DNA of 12,893 nt from Candidatus Bathyarchaeota archaeon. Its GTDB lineage: Archaea > Thermoproteota > Bathyarchaeia > TCS64. The translations under genes were made by a program, and so were the position numbers. Within the stretch, counting starts at the first letter, position 1. The number at the start of each line of letters is the position of its first letter. Under the pieces are notes generated by a model. The model did no database searches, was not told the origin of the DNA, and saw nothing but the letters and a program-made list of their open reading frames with translations. Where the stretch lies: NCBI GenBank assembly GCA_014729945.1, contig WJJC01000155.1:1-12893 (forward strand). The letters run 5' to 3'. Positions 6,995 to 12,893 of the stretch are shown piece after piece.

Positions 6995-8065
6995 ATGACG
7001 GTTGAAATAGAAGTGGCGCCTCACGCGGTCCCGGCCAAGAGTATCGAGGACATAGCAAAGGAAGCCACACCTAGGATTGCGATTCTTGGCGTAGGTGGAG
7101 GCGGAAGCAACATGGTTTCATGGATGGATAAGAAAATTGTTGGCGCCCGCACCGTTGCACTTAACAGTGATGCACAGCACCTGACGACGAGCAAAGCAGA
7201 TAACAGAGTGCTATTAGGATACGAACTATGTGGAGGACTAGGATGTGGAGGATTCCCTGAGCAGGGTGCTAAAGCAGCTGAAGAATCCACCGTTGAAATT
7301 GAAGGCGTAATTGGTGAAGCAAATCTTGTTTTCGTTACAAGTGCTCTTGGAGGCGGCACTGGAACAGGTGCATCTCCGGTGATCGCTAAGGTATCTAGGG
7401 AACTAGGGGCATTAACCATAGGCGTTGTAACAATTCCCTTCAATGTTGAGGGTACAAGGGTAAAGAAAGCAAAACAAGGCTTAGCTAGCCTAGTGGATGT
7501 TTGTGATAGCGTAGTAGTTATTGATAACAATGAGCTGCGCAACATCGCGGGTAAACTACCCATAAGAGAGGCTTTCGCCGTAGCCAACGCAAGAGTTACT
7601 GATTTCATCAATAACATGACTGAGACTCTCAGCGTACCTGGGATCATGAACTTGGACTTCGCGGATATCAAGGCAATCATGATGGGTGGTGGAATATGTG
7701 CAATTGGGTTTGGGGAAGGAACAGGAGGCACCAAGGTAGAGGACGCCGTAAACAAGGCGCTTGATAATCAGTTACTGGATATCGATGATGTTAATATAGC
7801 TCATGGAGCCCTCGTTCACATCGAAGGTGGCGAGGATATGACGCTGGAGGATGTGAATATGGCGGGAGAGCTTGTGCTTGAGAGCATAAATCCTGATGCA
7901 CGTGTAGTCTGGGGAAGCAAGATCAATCCAGCGCTTGATAACAAGATAAGAGCAACAGTTGTGCTTGCAGGCGTAGAAAGTCCTTTCCTCCTCGCTGAGA
8001 AAAGTACAGTGACAGTGAAGAGGCCAAAATCATCGAAGAAAGTCTCCAGTAAGAAAAAAGCCTAA
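6995..8065 (+). CDS. ftsZ: Cell-division GTPase FtsZ, archaeal type
   Basis: A tubulin-superfamily GTPase that polymerises into the division ring at midcell. A 26-residue N-terminal extension precedes the GTPase core: GVGGGGSN (residues 32-39), LNSDAQHL, the tubulin signature GGGTGTGAS (119-127), PFNVEGTR, the base-contact region around IDNNELR, and the synergy loop MNLDFADIKAIM that completes the neighbour's active site. The last part ('ATVVLAGVESP') is the usual archaeal end, followed by a Lys/Ser-rich tail (KRPKSSKKVSSKKKA) rather than the bacterial FtsA/ZipA-binding peptide. The 356-residue length is normal. The T3-loop motif reads LCGGLGCGGFPEQG where most FtsZ have T-R/K-GLGAG, introducing Cys79 and Cys84. 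I cannot assign FtsZ1 or FtsZ2. The gene is convergent with the sensor gene, 5 bp apart. Confidence 0.96.
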   Translation: MTVEIEVAPHAVPAKSIEDIAKEATPRIAILGVGGGGSNMVSWMDKKIVGARTVALNSDAQHLTTSKADNRVLLGYELCGGLGCGGFPEQGAKAAEESTVEIEGVIGEANLVFVTSALGGGTGTGASPVIAKVSRELGALTIGVVTIPFNVEGTRVKKAKQGLASLVDVCDSVVVIDNNELRNIAGKLPIREAFAVANARVTDFINNMTETLSVPGIMNLDFADIKAIMMGGGICAIGFGEGTGGTKVEDAVNKALDNQLLDIDDVNIAHGALVHIEGGEDMTLEDVNMAGELVLESINPDARVVWGSKINPALDNKIRATVVLAGVESPFLLAEKSTVTVKRPKSSKKVSSKKKA

Positions 8066-8088
8066 TTTTCTTAATCTATTTTTATTAA
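8054..8088. terminator. Interlocking T-tracts of ftsZ and the sensor gene
   Basis: On the plus strand, TTTT and TTTTT runs (8066-8088) follow the ftsZ stop and lie in the sensor gene's last codons. On the minus strand, six T (complement of AAAAAA 8054-8059) follow the sensor stop and come from the Lys codons of the FtsZ tail. Each would serve the convergent gene as a T-tract terminator. Confidence 0.4.
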
Positions 8089-9966
8089 CGGTAACCATAG
8101 TCTAAATCGGGTGTCTTTATCACTACTCTTTTCTAGTTTTAAGTCTCCACCTATTGACTCAGCTGCGTTTTTACAGAATGCCAACCCCAGTCCTGTGTGT
8201 CCATCCTTTGTAGAGTTAAATGGTTCGAAGATCTTTTCCTGTCGCTCCTCTGGTATACCCTTACCCGTGTCACATATATCGATCTGTGCACTTGTTTTTC
8301 TACCATTAACCTTAACATATAGAGATCCGCCTCCAGGCATTGCCTCTACTGCGTTCATTAATAGATTGTCTATTATCCTTGTGAATTTTTCTTCACCAAT
8401 CTCTACGATAAGGATTGATTCATCGTATTGGGTGTTGACTCGGATGTTTTTAGGGAATCTTTTCTTCTCTAGAATGGTGCGAATAGCATGATTTACTTCT
8501 ATGTATCCTTTGATGCGTGTTAACTTGTCTAAGATTTCTCTAACTAGATCTGAGGTATAATATGCTTTGTCAGCATTCTCCTCGATTGAATCAAGTATCT
8601 CGTTCATCATATCTGGTTGAATCCTCATTACGCCCGTAGCGTTCATTATGCTGAGTAAATTATTCTGAAGATCCCCACTAACTAACGTTGAAACTTTCTC
8701 AGTGTGATCTAAGACGCCTAGAGCGTAATCAAGTCGTTGGCTTCTATTTTTTTCCTCTTTTTCTCTAAGTCTCTCCGTTTTTATCCTATTGAACGCGAAG
8801 GCAACGTGCTGGGAAAGTGTTTCAAGTAATTTTTTATCTTGTTTGGTAAAGTTATCTACTTCTTTGCTCTCTGCATTCAAGACAGCTAATGTCTCACCAT
8901 TTAGCACAGCTGGTACTGCTAGTTCTGACCCTGAATCCATATTACCTTTTACAAAGTCACTGCACTCTGATACATCGGACACCATTATGCTCTGAGTTTC
9001 TCTAGCCGCTTTTGTGGTTATACCTTGACCATTCAAGGGAAGAACCAGTTCAAAGGATGGTCCACCTCTTGTACCCAGTGTCTTCAAATTGTTTCCATCA
9101 ACGATGTGGAATGTTAATGTATGATAATCAAAAACCGTCTCCATTATATCCAGTGTAATCTCTGATATCTCTTGGACATCACCAGCGGTGCTAAGTTTGA
9201 TGGCTTGCTGGTATATCGCGTTGAGTCTTTCTCTGTTTCTTCTCTGCTCTGTTATATCTCGAATAAAGCATAGGTAGGCATCTTCTCCACGGTATCTGAT
9301 TTTGCTAATGTTTACATCAGCGTTTCTAATAGTCCCATAGCTGGTCCTATAATTCATCTTGAGGTTATAGTTTCCCTCTTCATCTAGTGACGGTGGAAAG
9401 ATTTTTTCAGACTCATCAAGAAAGAATTCAAAGACGTCTTCGCCAATACATTCCTCTACACTATTTATTCCAACTAGACTACATGCTGCACGGTTCAGAA
9501 AAGCTACTTTGTTCTTAACTATAATAATAATGGCATCTCTACTCTCTTCTACAACTTTCTTGTAGAGTTCATCTAGTCTGTGTTTTTCCACTGTTTCTTT
9601 TATACGTTTTGCCAGAACCTGGTAATGTGTTGGTTCTGTTTCTTTTCTCAGGTAATCATCTATACCAGAGGAGAACGCGAGTTCAGCTACTTCTTCACTA
9701 CCATGACCGGTATATAGAATAAATGGGACATCACTCTTTTTTCTGACTTTCTGAGCCAATTCGATGCCGTTCATGGACATCATCTTGTAGTCGCTGATTA
9801 TGCAGTCATAGTTCTCTTTTTCTTGTCTTTTCAGTGCTTCTTCGGGGTTGTTTACTGAGTCTACTATTACATCTTTTTCTATTTGTTCTAGGAATAATTT
9901 TGTGAACTCTAACTGGTTTTTTTCGTCGTCTACGTGTAGAATTTTTAGAGGTTTTTCACCAGGCAT
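8071..9966 (-). CDS. REC-PAS-GAF-HATPase sensor protein lacking the phospho-acceptor His
   Basis: A cytosolic 631-residue signalling protein (numbering from ATG 9966). The receiver domain (1-122) is complete: acidic pocket D13/D14, phospho-acceptor D59 (SDYKMM), T86 (LYTGHGSEE) and K108. PAS (about 133-240) ends in FIRDITEQR. GAF lies at about 245-397. A coiled region leads to the dimerisation helix and a HATPase_c domain with N538 (NLLMNAVEA), D566 (DTGKGIP), EPFNSTK and GHTGLGLA. The H-box reads VSGDLQNNLLSI where SHDLxNPL is expected: G431 (GGG codon) replaces the His. It may bind ATP without classical autophosphorylation, or use the nearby His in LDHTEKV. I prefer ATG 9966 over GTG 9975 because the TATA box position predicts a leaderless start there. 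It has no membrane segments. It is divergent from the epimerase gene. Confidence 0.85.
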   Translation of the reverse strand: MPGEKPLKILHVDDEKNQLEFTKLFLEQIEKDVIVDSVNNPEEALKRQEKENYDCIISDYKMMSMNGIELAQKVRKKSDVPFILYTGHGSEEVAELAFSSGIDDYLRKETEPTHYQVLAKRIKETVEKHRLDELYKKVVEESRDAIIIIVKNKVAFLNRAACSLVGINSVEECIGEDVFEFFLDESEKIFPPSLDEEGNYNLKMNYRTSYGTIRNADVNISKIRYRGEDAYLCFIRDITEQRRNRERLNAIYQQAIKLSTAGDVQEISEITLDIMETVFDYHTLTFHIVDGNNLKTLGTRGGPSFELVLPLNGQGITTKAARETQSIMVSDVSECSDFVKGNMDSGSELAVPAVLNGETLAVLNAESKEVDNFTKQDKKLLETLSQHVAFAFNRIKTERLREKEEKNRSQRLDYALGVLDHTEKVSTLVSGDLQNNLLSIMNATGVMRIQPDMMNEILDSIEENADKAYYTSDLVREILDKLTRIKGYIEVNHAIRTILEKKRFPKNIRVNTQYDESILIVEIGEEKFTRIIDNLLMNAVEAMPGGGSLYVKVNGRKTSAQIDICDTGKGIPEERQEKIFEPFNSTKDGHTGLGLAFCKNAAESIGGDLKLEKSSDKDTRFRLWLPLIKID

Positions 9967-9983
9967 CGTGTTCACGTTGATGT

Positions 9984-9993
9984 TTTTATATGA
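9984..9993 (-). promoter_or_regulatory. TATA box for the sensor gene
   Basis: Read on the minus strand this is CATATAAAAA, centred about 23-25 bp upstream of the ATG at 9966. That spacing predicts a leaderless mRNA and leaves the GTG at 9975 very near or upstream of the transcript start. No Shine-Dalgarno is present. Confidence 0.5.
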
Positions 9994-10052
9994 AGTGTTA
10001 TTGGGTTGTTTAATGTTAATAATCTTTGGAATATAAGTTATACTTACTTGTT

Positions 10053-10070
10053 TTGATAATCTATTATCAA
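10053..10070. promoter_or_regulatory. 18-bp perfect palindrome, possible operator
   Basis: TTGATAAT, CT, ATTATCAA: exact 8-bp arms around a 2-bp centre. It lies in the 250-bp divergent region between the sensor gene and the epimerase gene, 87 bp before the former and about 147 bp before the latter. A centre of two bases is too tight for a good RNA hairpin, so a dimeric DNA-binding protein is the simpler reading. Confidence 0.45.
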
Positions 10071-10179
10071 GTTTATATCAATTTGAATGTTATAATTTGA
10101 TTTTTGAATATATTAAACAATAAACATGTTGCATCCATTACTTGAGACAATAATACTCTAATGCGACAAAAGTGGGATG

Positions 10180-10190
10180 GATAAATATAA
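10180..10190 (+). promoter_or_regulatory. TATA box for the epimerase gene
   Basis: GATAAATATAA is centred about 31 bp upstream of the ATG at 10217, predicting a leader of only a few bases. It would put the earlier ATG at 10172 outside the transcript. Confidence 0.5.
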
Positions 10191-10216
10191 TAACAAAGCT
10201 TAGAACCAATAAAGTA

Positions 10217-10843
10217 ATGCCACCGAAAAAAGAGATACTGCCCGCAATAATAGCCCAGAATCAAGAAGAACTCGACCAGATGCTCAAACGAGTCCCATTC
10301 GCAGACAATGTAATGCTGGATCTCATGGATGGAAAATTCGTAGGATCCACTTCACTGGATTTTCCGATGAACTTACCCCGTTATAATCGATACCAGCTTC
10401 ACATAATGGCTATAAATCCCTTGGAGAGAGTCAAGAAACTCCCCTCCCAGATTGATACCGTTATAATCCACGCAAAAACCCTAGAAAACATTGACGAAGC
10501 CATAAAACAGGTAAAAAGATCAGGTTTCTGCTTTTTCATCGCTTTGAATCCTGAAACACCTGTATCCATAGTTGAACCTTACCTGGATGTATTGGACGGC
10601 GTCTTGATAATGACCGTTAAACCGGGGCAGTATGGAGCAAAGTTTCTCCCAGAACAACTGAAAAAAGTGAAACACATCCGATCCCGGTCACAAGAGATCA
10701 ATATAGAGGTTGATGGAGGCATGAGCGACAATACCATAGAACAAGCAATAAATGCAGGCGCAAACATGATCGCCAGCGGCTCCTTTATTATGAAAAGCAA
10801 AAATCCAGAAACTTCCTATAATAAACTTAAAAGCTACTTCTAG
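10217..10843 (+). CDS. Ribulose-phosphate 3-epimerase family protein (divergent)
   Basis: A 208-residue TIM barrel of the Rpe family, which interconverts ribulose 5-phosphate and xylulose 5-phosphate. Conserved parts are MLDLMDGKFV (D35), LHIM (H62), VIIH (H85), ALNPETPV, GVLIMTVKPG (phosphate/active-site loop), IEVDGG (D166) and NMIASGSFI. The proposed acid/base pair D35 and D166 is intact. The first metal ligand, His in the usual H-x-D-x-M-D-G, is Met33 here, and the usual PGFGGQ loop is PGQYGA; the early ILSADF reads ILPAII. It could be a true epimerase with altered metal binding or act on another sugar phosphate. The start at 10217 rests on the TATA position and on family length; ATG 10172 would add 15 unlikely residues. 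Confidence 0.8.
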   Translation: MPPKKEILPAIIAQNQEELDQMLKRVPFADNVMLDLMDGKFVGSTSLDFPMNLPRYNRYQLHIMAINPLERVKKLPSQIDTVIIHAKTLENIDEAIKQVKRSGFCFFIALNPETPVSIVEPYLDVLDGVLIMTVKPGQYGAKFLPEQLKKVKHIRSRSQEINIEVDGGMSDNTIEQAINAGANMIASGSFIMKSKNPETSYNKLKSYF

Positions 10844-10850
10844 AACCCAT

Positions 10851-10881
10851 GGGATAACTCGTTACAACTTATCTCCCTTTT
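10851..10881 (+). terminator. Hairpin plus T-tract after the epimerase gene
   Basis: GGGATAA (10851-10857) pairs with TTATC-T-CCC (10869-10877, one bulged T) and is followed directly by TTTT. This resembles an intrinsic terminator 8 bases after the stop codon. Confidence 0.5.
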
Positions 10882-10924
10882 GTCCAACAGGGCGTTAAAA
10901 CGACTTTATCCCCAATAAATTACC

Positions 10925-10973
10925 TATAAATGTGTACATGACGAAATATTATTTGTTTTTATGGTTAGGAGGT
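10925..10973 (+). promoter_or_regulatory. TATA box and consensus Shine-Dalgarno of the short ORF
   Basis: TATAAA at 10925-10930 predicts transcription from about 10951-10956. AGGAGGT at 10967-10973 is the strongest Shine-Dalgarno I noticed in the window, and it does not precede a long gene. Confidence 0.4.
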
Positions 10974-10978
10974 AGGTA

Positions 10979-11038
10979 TTGCAACACCGGAAAAAGTCAA
11001 TATCAACACTCATTCACCATAAAAATTTGATATGGTAA
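10979..11038 (+). CDS. Possible 19-residue leader or small basic peptide
   Basis: TTG 10979 lies 5 bases after a full AGGAGGT Shine-Dalgarno, and a TATA box stands upstream at a sensible distance. The frame encodes MQHRKKSISTLIHHKNLIW and ends in TAA, 33 bases before the next gene. It has three His and four Lys/Arg. It could be a leader peptide affecting the gene at 11072, or a small protein, or the Shine-Dalgarno match could be chance. An overlapping 30-codon frame from ATG 10938 begins upstream of the predicted transcript start and is less likely. Confidence 0.25.
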   Translation: MQHRKKSISTLIHHKNLIW

Positions 11039-11043
11039 ATAAT
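11036..11043 (+). promoter_or_regulatory. TATA-like element before the basic orphan gene
   Basis: TAAATAAT is centred about 32 bp before the ATG at 11072, fitting a start site near 11064-11068 and a very short leader. No Shine-Dalgarno is evident. The region is A/T-rich, so the call is weak. Confidence 0.3.
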
Positions 11044-11071
11044 TTTAATTCATCAAGATTATCTATTCGAC

Positions 11072-11491
11072 ATGGCGGAAAAGGGTCTACCCGTTGTACT
11101 GGAGGGGAAAAGAATAAATCTCCGTGTTTTCCGTCGTTTCTTTTACCCCATACAGATAAAACACATGGGGGAAAAATTTATCGTATATTCAGACACTAGA
11201 CGAGAAAGAGAAATCAACTATAGACGACCAGAGGATTATGACCTCGACAACCCTTTTAACCGTATCAAATTAATACGCCTCGCACGAGCCATGAACTGCC
11301 TTAAACAATCTCAAGAAAAAGAAAACGAATACCGTATTACACTGTGTACAAATAAAGAACTCTACTATCCCCAAGCGGAAACAATTCGATACATACCCTT
11401 CGACCCAAGACGACTGGATCCACTAAAAGAACGAATCGAGGAAGGCCGACGAAAAATAGAGTGGGGTCAAAAATTTATTCCCCGTCGTTAA
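11072..11491 (+). CDS. Hypothetical basic 139-residue protein
   Basis: I do not recognise this family. The protein is strongly basic and rich in Arg, Lys and Tyr, with no signal peptide or membrane segment and only two cysteines (about residues 77 and 92), so no zinc-finger pattern. The first half looks like beta-strands (LPVVLEGKRINLRVF, EKFIVYSD), the middle is helical (FNRIKLIRLARAMNCLKQ), and the end is a charged helix (PLKERIEEGRRKIEW) with a terminal PRR. The charge suggests nucleic-acid or ribosome contact, which is inference only. The last 17 bases overlap the end of the DHH gene on the other strand. Confidence 0.7.
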   Translation: MAEKGLPVVLEGKRINLRVFRRFFYPIQIKHMGEKFIVYSDTRREREINYRRPEDYDLDNPFNRIKLIRLARAMNCLKQSQEKENEYRITLCTNKELYYPQAETIRYIPFDPRRLDPLKERIEEGRRKIEWGQKFIPRR

Positions 11492-12428
11492 TCTCAGTGA
11501 TTAACTCAGCCAGTAGAGGCTTCAGATTCTCCTGAGGGATCTTAATCCCGCTAGCACGCTTATGACCGCCGCCAAATCCACTATATTTGACTCCCAGCTT
11601 TTTGGATATCTCACCAAGATGCTCTTCAAGCGCTTTCTCACCCCGTAAACTGATATTATAGTACTCCTCGTTAACTTTGTAGCTTATTCCCACGTCAACA
11701 CCCAGAGTATCTATTAATAGATTTGAGATCCCACCCGTACTCTTATCCCCTTTTGCCTCCATTACCGCGACCCTACCATAAATCTCAGAGTTCGCTGGAA
11801 TGGTCTCCTTTATCTGTGCCATATCCTCAAGACATTGTATTGCTTTCTCAACTGCGCCCTCGATCCTATGCGGATAATTATACTCACTTAACGCTCTCAT
11901 TACGCTTCGTTTAAAATCGATGGATTGATCACTGCTTAAAGCATGAGTTAGTATCTGAGCTTCATGTTGAGCAAATTTACGATCCATCTTACTTAAAATA
12001 GGATCAGCTAACGGCCCCTCCTCAAACATATCCGAGATAGCTGCATATGCCGCCAGTCTTTTCCCCTCATGGCCCAGCTGGTTTTTAAAGGTATCATAGA
12101 CTAGCACCGCTGCACAGTCCTTTGTCTCAAGCCTGATGTTAACCCCTTTTTTCTCCAGTCTCTTCTTTAAATCGGGGCTCATTTGATGATGATCTATGAT
12201 ATTTATACTGGCGAATTCTCTGATCCGCATTAATTCTTCTTCAAGATCGTCTCGGATATTCAAGTCGCACATATATAGGGTATCTACTGGAGGATTTACT
12301 TGTTCTAGGGCTTTCTCTAGGTTATCATAGTTGGCGAGATAGAAGTCTCCTCCTTTCACTCTTTTGAGGAAGGCTCCACATGTGAGTCCATCCACGTCAT
12401 CGCCATGAATTATCGTAAATACTGTCAA
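11475..12428 (-). CDS. DHH/DHHA1 phosphoesterase (archaeal RecJ/NrnA-like)
   Basis: A cytosolic 317-residue manganese-type phosphoesterase. DHH domain: motif I HGDDVDG (residues 8-14), motif II CDLNI (D55), motif III D79-H80-H81 and motif IV D133 (AISDMF). The C-terminal DHHA1 domain has the substrate-binding GGGHKRASG (286-294). Homologues act as single-strand exonucleases (RecJ/GAN), nano-RNases, pAp or cyclic-dinucleotide phosphodiesterases. The compact size fits the NrnA-like or archaeal RecJ-like groups, not full bacterial RecJ. The start is a TTG, supported by GAGGGATC (12432-12439 on the other strand) just before it and by motif I falling at residue 8. No T-run occurs in the 44-bp gap to the upstream dehydrogenase gene, so the two may share a transcript. 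A T-run directly follows the stop. Confidence 0.88.
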   Translation of the reverse strand: MTVFTIIHGDDVDGLTCGAFLKRVKGGDFYLANYDNLEKALEQVNPPVDTLYMCDLNIRDDLEEELMRIREFASINIIDHHQMSPDLKKRLEKKGVNIRLETKDCAAVLVYDTFKNQLGHEGKRLAAYAAISDMFEEGPLADPILSKMDRKFAQHEAQILTHALSSDQSIDFKRSVMRALSEYNYPHRIEGAVEKAIQCLEDMAQIKETIPANSEIYGRVAVMEAKGDKSTGGISNLLIDTLGVDVGISYKVNEEYYNISLRGEKALEEHLGEISKKLGVKYSGFGGGHKRASGIKIPQENLKPLLAELITEINDGE

Positions 12429-12472
12429 ATAGATCCCTCTTAAACCGGTATTACTCTGAATGGGGATTGATA

Positions 12473-12893
12473 TTAGTATCCCTTTTCAGGGTCACAGACA
12501 TGTTTCAAGGGCTCATCATTCACATAGCGTTCAAGATTCATGCAGAAGATGTCCATGACTCGGTCACCGATGTATGGGCTACTATGACTATCATGTGGCA
12601 CAAGTAATACATTGTCCATGTCCCATAACGGGTTATCCTTTGGTAATGGCTCCACCTCAAGGGTGTCCAGATAGGCACCCGCTATCCAGTCTTCTTTTAG
12701 AGCCTTTATCAACGCTTTTTCACGGGCAACGGCGCCCCTTCCTATGTTAATATAATAAGTTTTATTCTTCATAGCTTTGAACTCAGGTATATCTAGCATA
12801 TATTTAGTCTCAGGGGTGAGGGGGGCGGCCACAACCACATAGTCTGCTTTAGCTAAATATTCTCTAAGTTCACCTACTGGGAAAACATGATCC
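12473..12893 (-). CDS. D-2-hydroxyacid dehydrogenase, C-terminal part
   Basis: Open from the right edge to a TAA, giving the last 139 residues; the true start is outside and the GTG at 12838 is internal. Visible landmarks of the NAD-binding domain are 'ADYVVVAAPLTPETKYML', the catalytic-Arg region 'YYINIGRGAVARE', 'GAYLDTLEVEPLP' with the catalytic Glu, and VPHDSH with the catalytic His. In most relatives the last motif reads T/S-P-H-x-A-G; here it is VPHDSHSSPYIG. Members reduce 2-keto acids such as glyoxylate, hydroxypyruvate or phosphohydroxypyruvate with NAD(P)H. There is no C-terminal ACT domain, so it is probably not a long-form SerA. Its substrate cannot be fixed. Confidence 0.88.
   Translation of the reverse strand, partial: DHVFPVGELREYLAKADYVVVAAPLTPETKYMLDIPEFKAMKNKTYYINIGRGAVAREKALIKALKEDWIAGAYLDTLEVEPLPKDNPLWDMDNVLLVPHDSHSSPYIGDRVMDIFCMNLERYVNDEPLKHVCDPEKGY

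Noticed and set aside
7021..7755. Long 244-codon open frame on the minus strand
   Set aside because: It lies wholly opposite ftsZ and its product is dominated by Ser, Pro, Leu, Ala and Thr, as expected from the antisense of a Gly/Val/Asp-rich gene. FtsZ motifs are unambiguous.
10938..11030. 30-codon frame from ATG (MTKYYLFLWLGG...)
   Set aside because: Its ATG precedes the start site predicted from the TATA box at 10925 and it has no Shine-Dalgarno. It also overlaps the better-supported 19-codon frame.

Overview
The window looks like the chromosome of an uncultured archaeon. Supporting signs are an archaeal-type FtsZ, a CDKAL1/e-MtaB-like tRNA methylthiotransferase, a DHH/DHHA1 phosphoesterase, and a receiver-PAS-GAF sensor protein of the kind common in methanogens and Asgard archaea. 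TATA-box-like elements lie about 25-35 bp upstream of several starts, and a few starts appear leaderless. FtsZ argues against most Crenarchaeota/Thermoproteota. A mesophilic lineage such as an Asgard group or a methanogen relative is plausible, but I cannot place it further from sequence alone. No mobile element, CRISPR array, tRNA or rRNA was seen.

Layout: (1) 1-504 holds the 3' end of a PHP-domain phosphoesterase gene, convergent with an 86-residue orphan. (2) 505-918 is an AT-rich divergent intergenic region with several TCTCAT/ATGAGA palindromes that look like operators. (3) 919-3702 holds the methylthiotransferase (+), convergent with a metal-dependent amidohydrolase (-). (4) 3784-6899 is a plus-strand run: a RimJ/RimL-type acetyltransferase, then a membrane-anchored C39-like cysteine peptidase closely followed by a 12-repeat TPR protein. 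(5) 6995-8065 is ftsZ, convergent with a large sensor protein (8071-9966, -). (6) 9967-10216 is a divergent control region with an 18-bp palindrome. (7) 10217-10843 is a ribulose-phosphate 3-epimerase homologue followed by a hairpin terminator. (8) 10844-11071 holds a consensus Shine-Dalgarno in front of a 19-codon ORF. (9) 11072-11491 is a basic orphan protein whose 3' end overlaps the DHH phosphoesterase gene on the other strand. That phosphoesterase is preceded, on the same strand, by a D-2-hydroxyacid dehydrogenase gene running off the right edge.

Most content is core metabolism, RNA modification and cell division, not an obvious defence or mobile island. The most unusual items are: the sensor protein, which keeps an intact ATP-binding domain but has glycine where the phospho-acceptor histidine should be; the epimerase homologue, which has lost one metal-ligand histidine; the FtsZ with two cysteines in the T3-loop motif; the palindrome cluster at 528-681; the peptidase/TPR gene pair; and the short ORF with the best ribosome-binding site I saw.

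Transcription signals were judged by eye. Convergent genes here tend to place their T-tracts inside the lysine/arginine-rich last codons of the partner gene.
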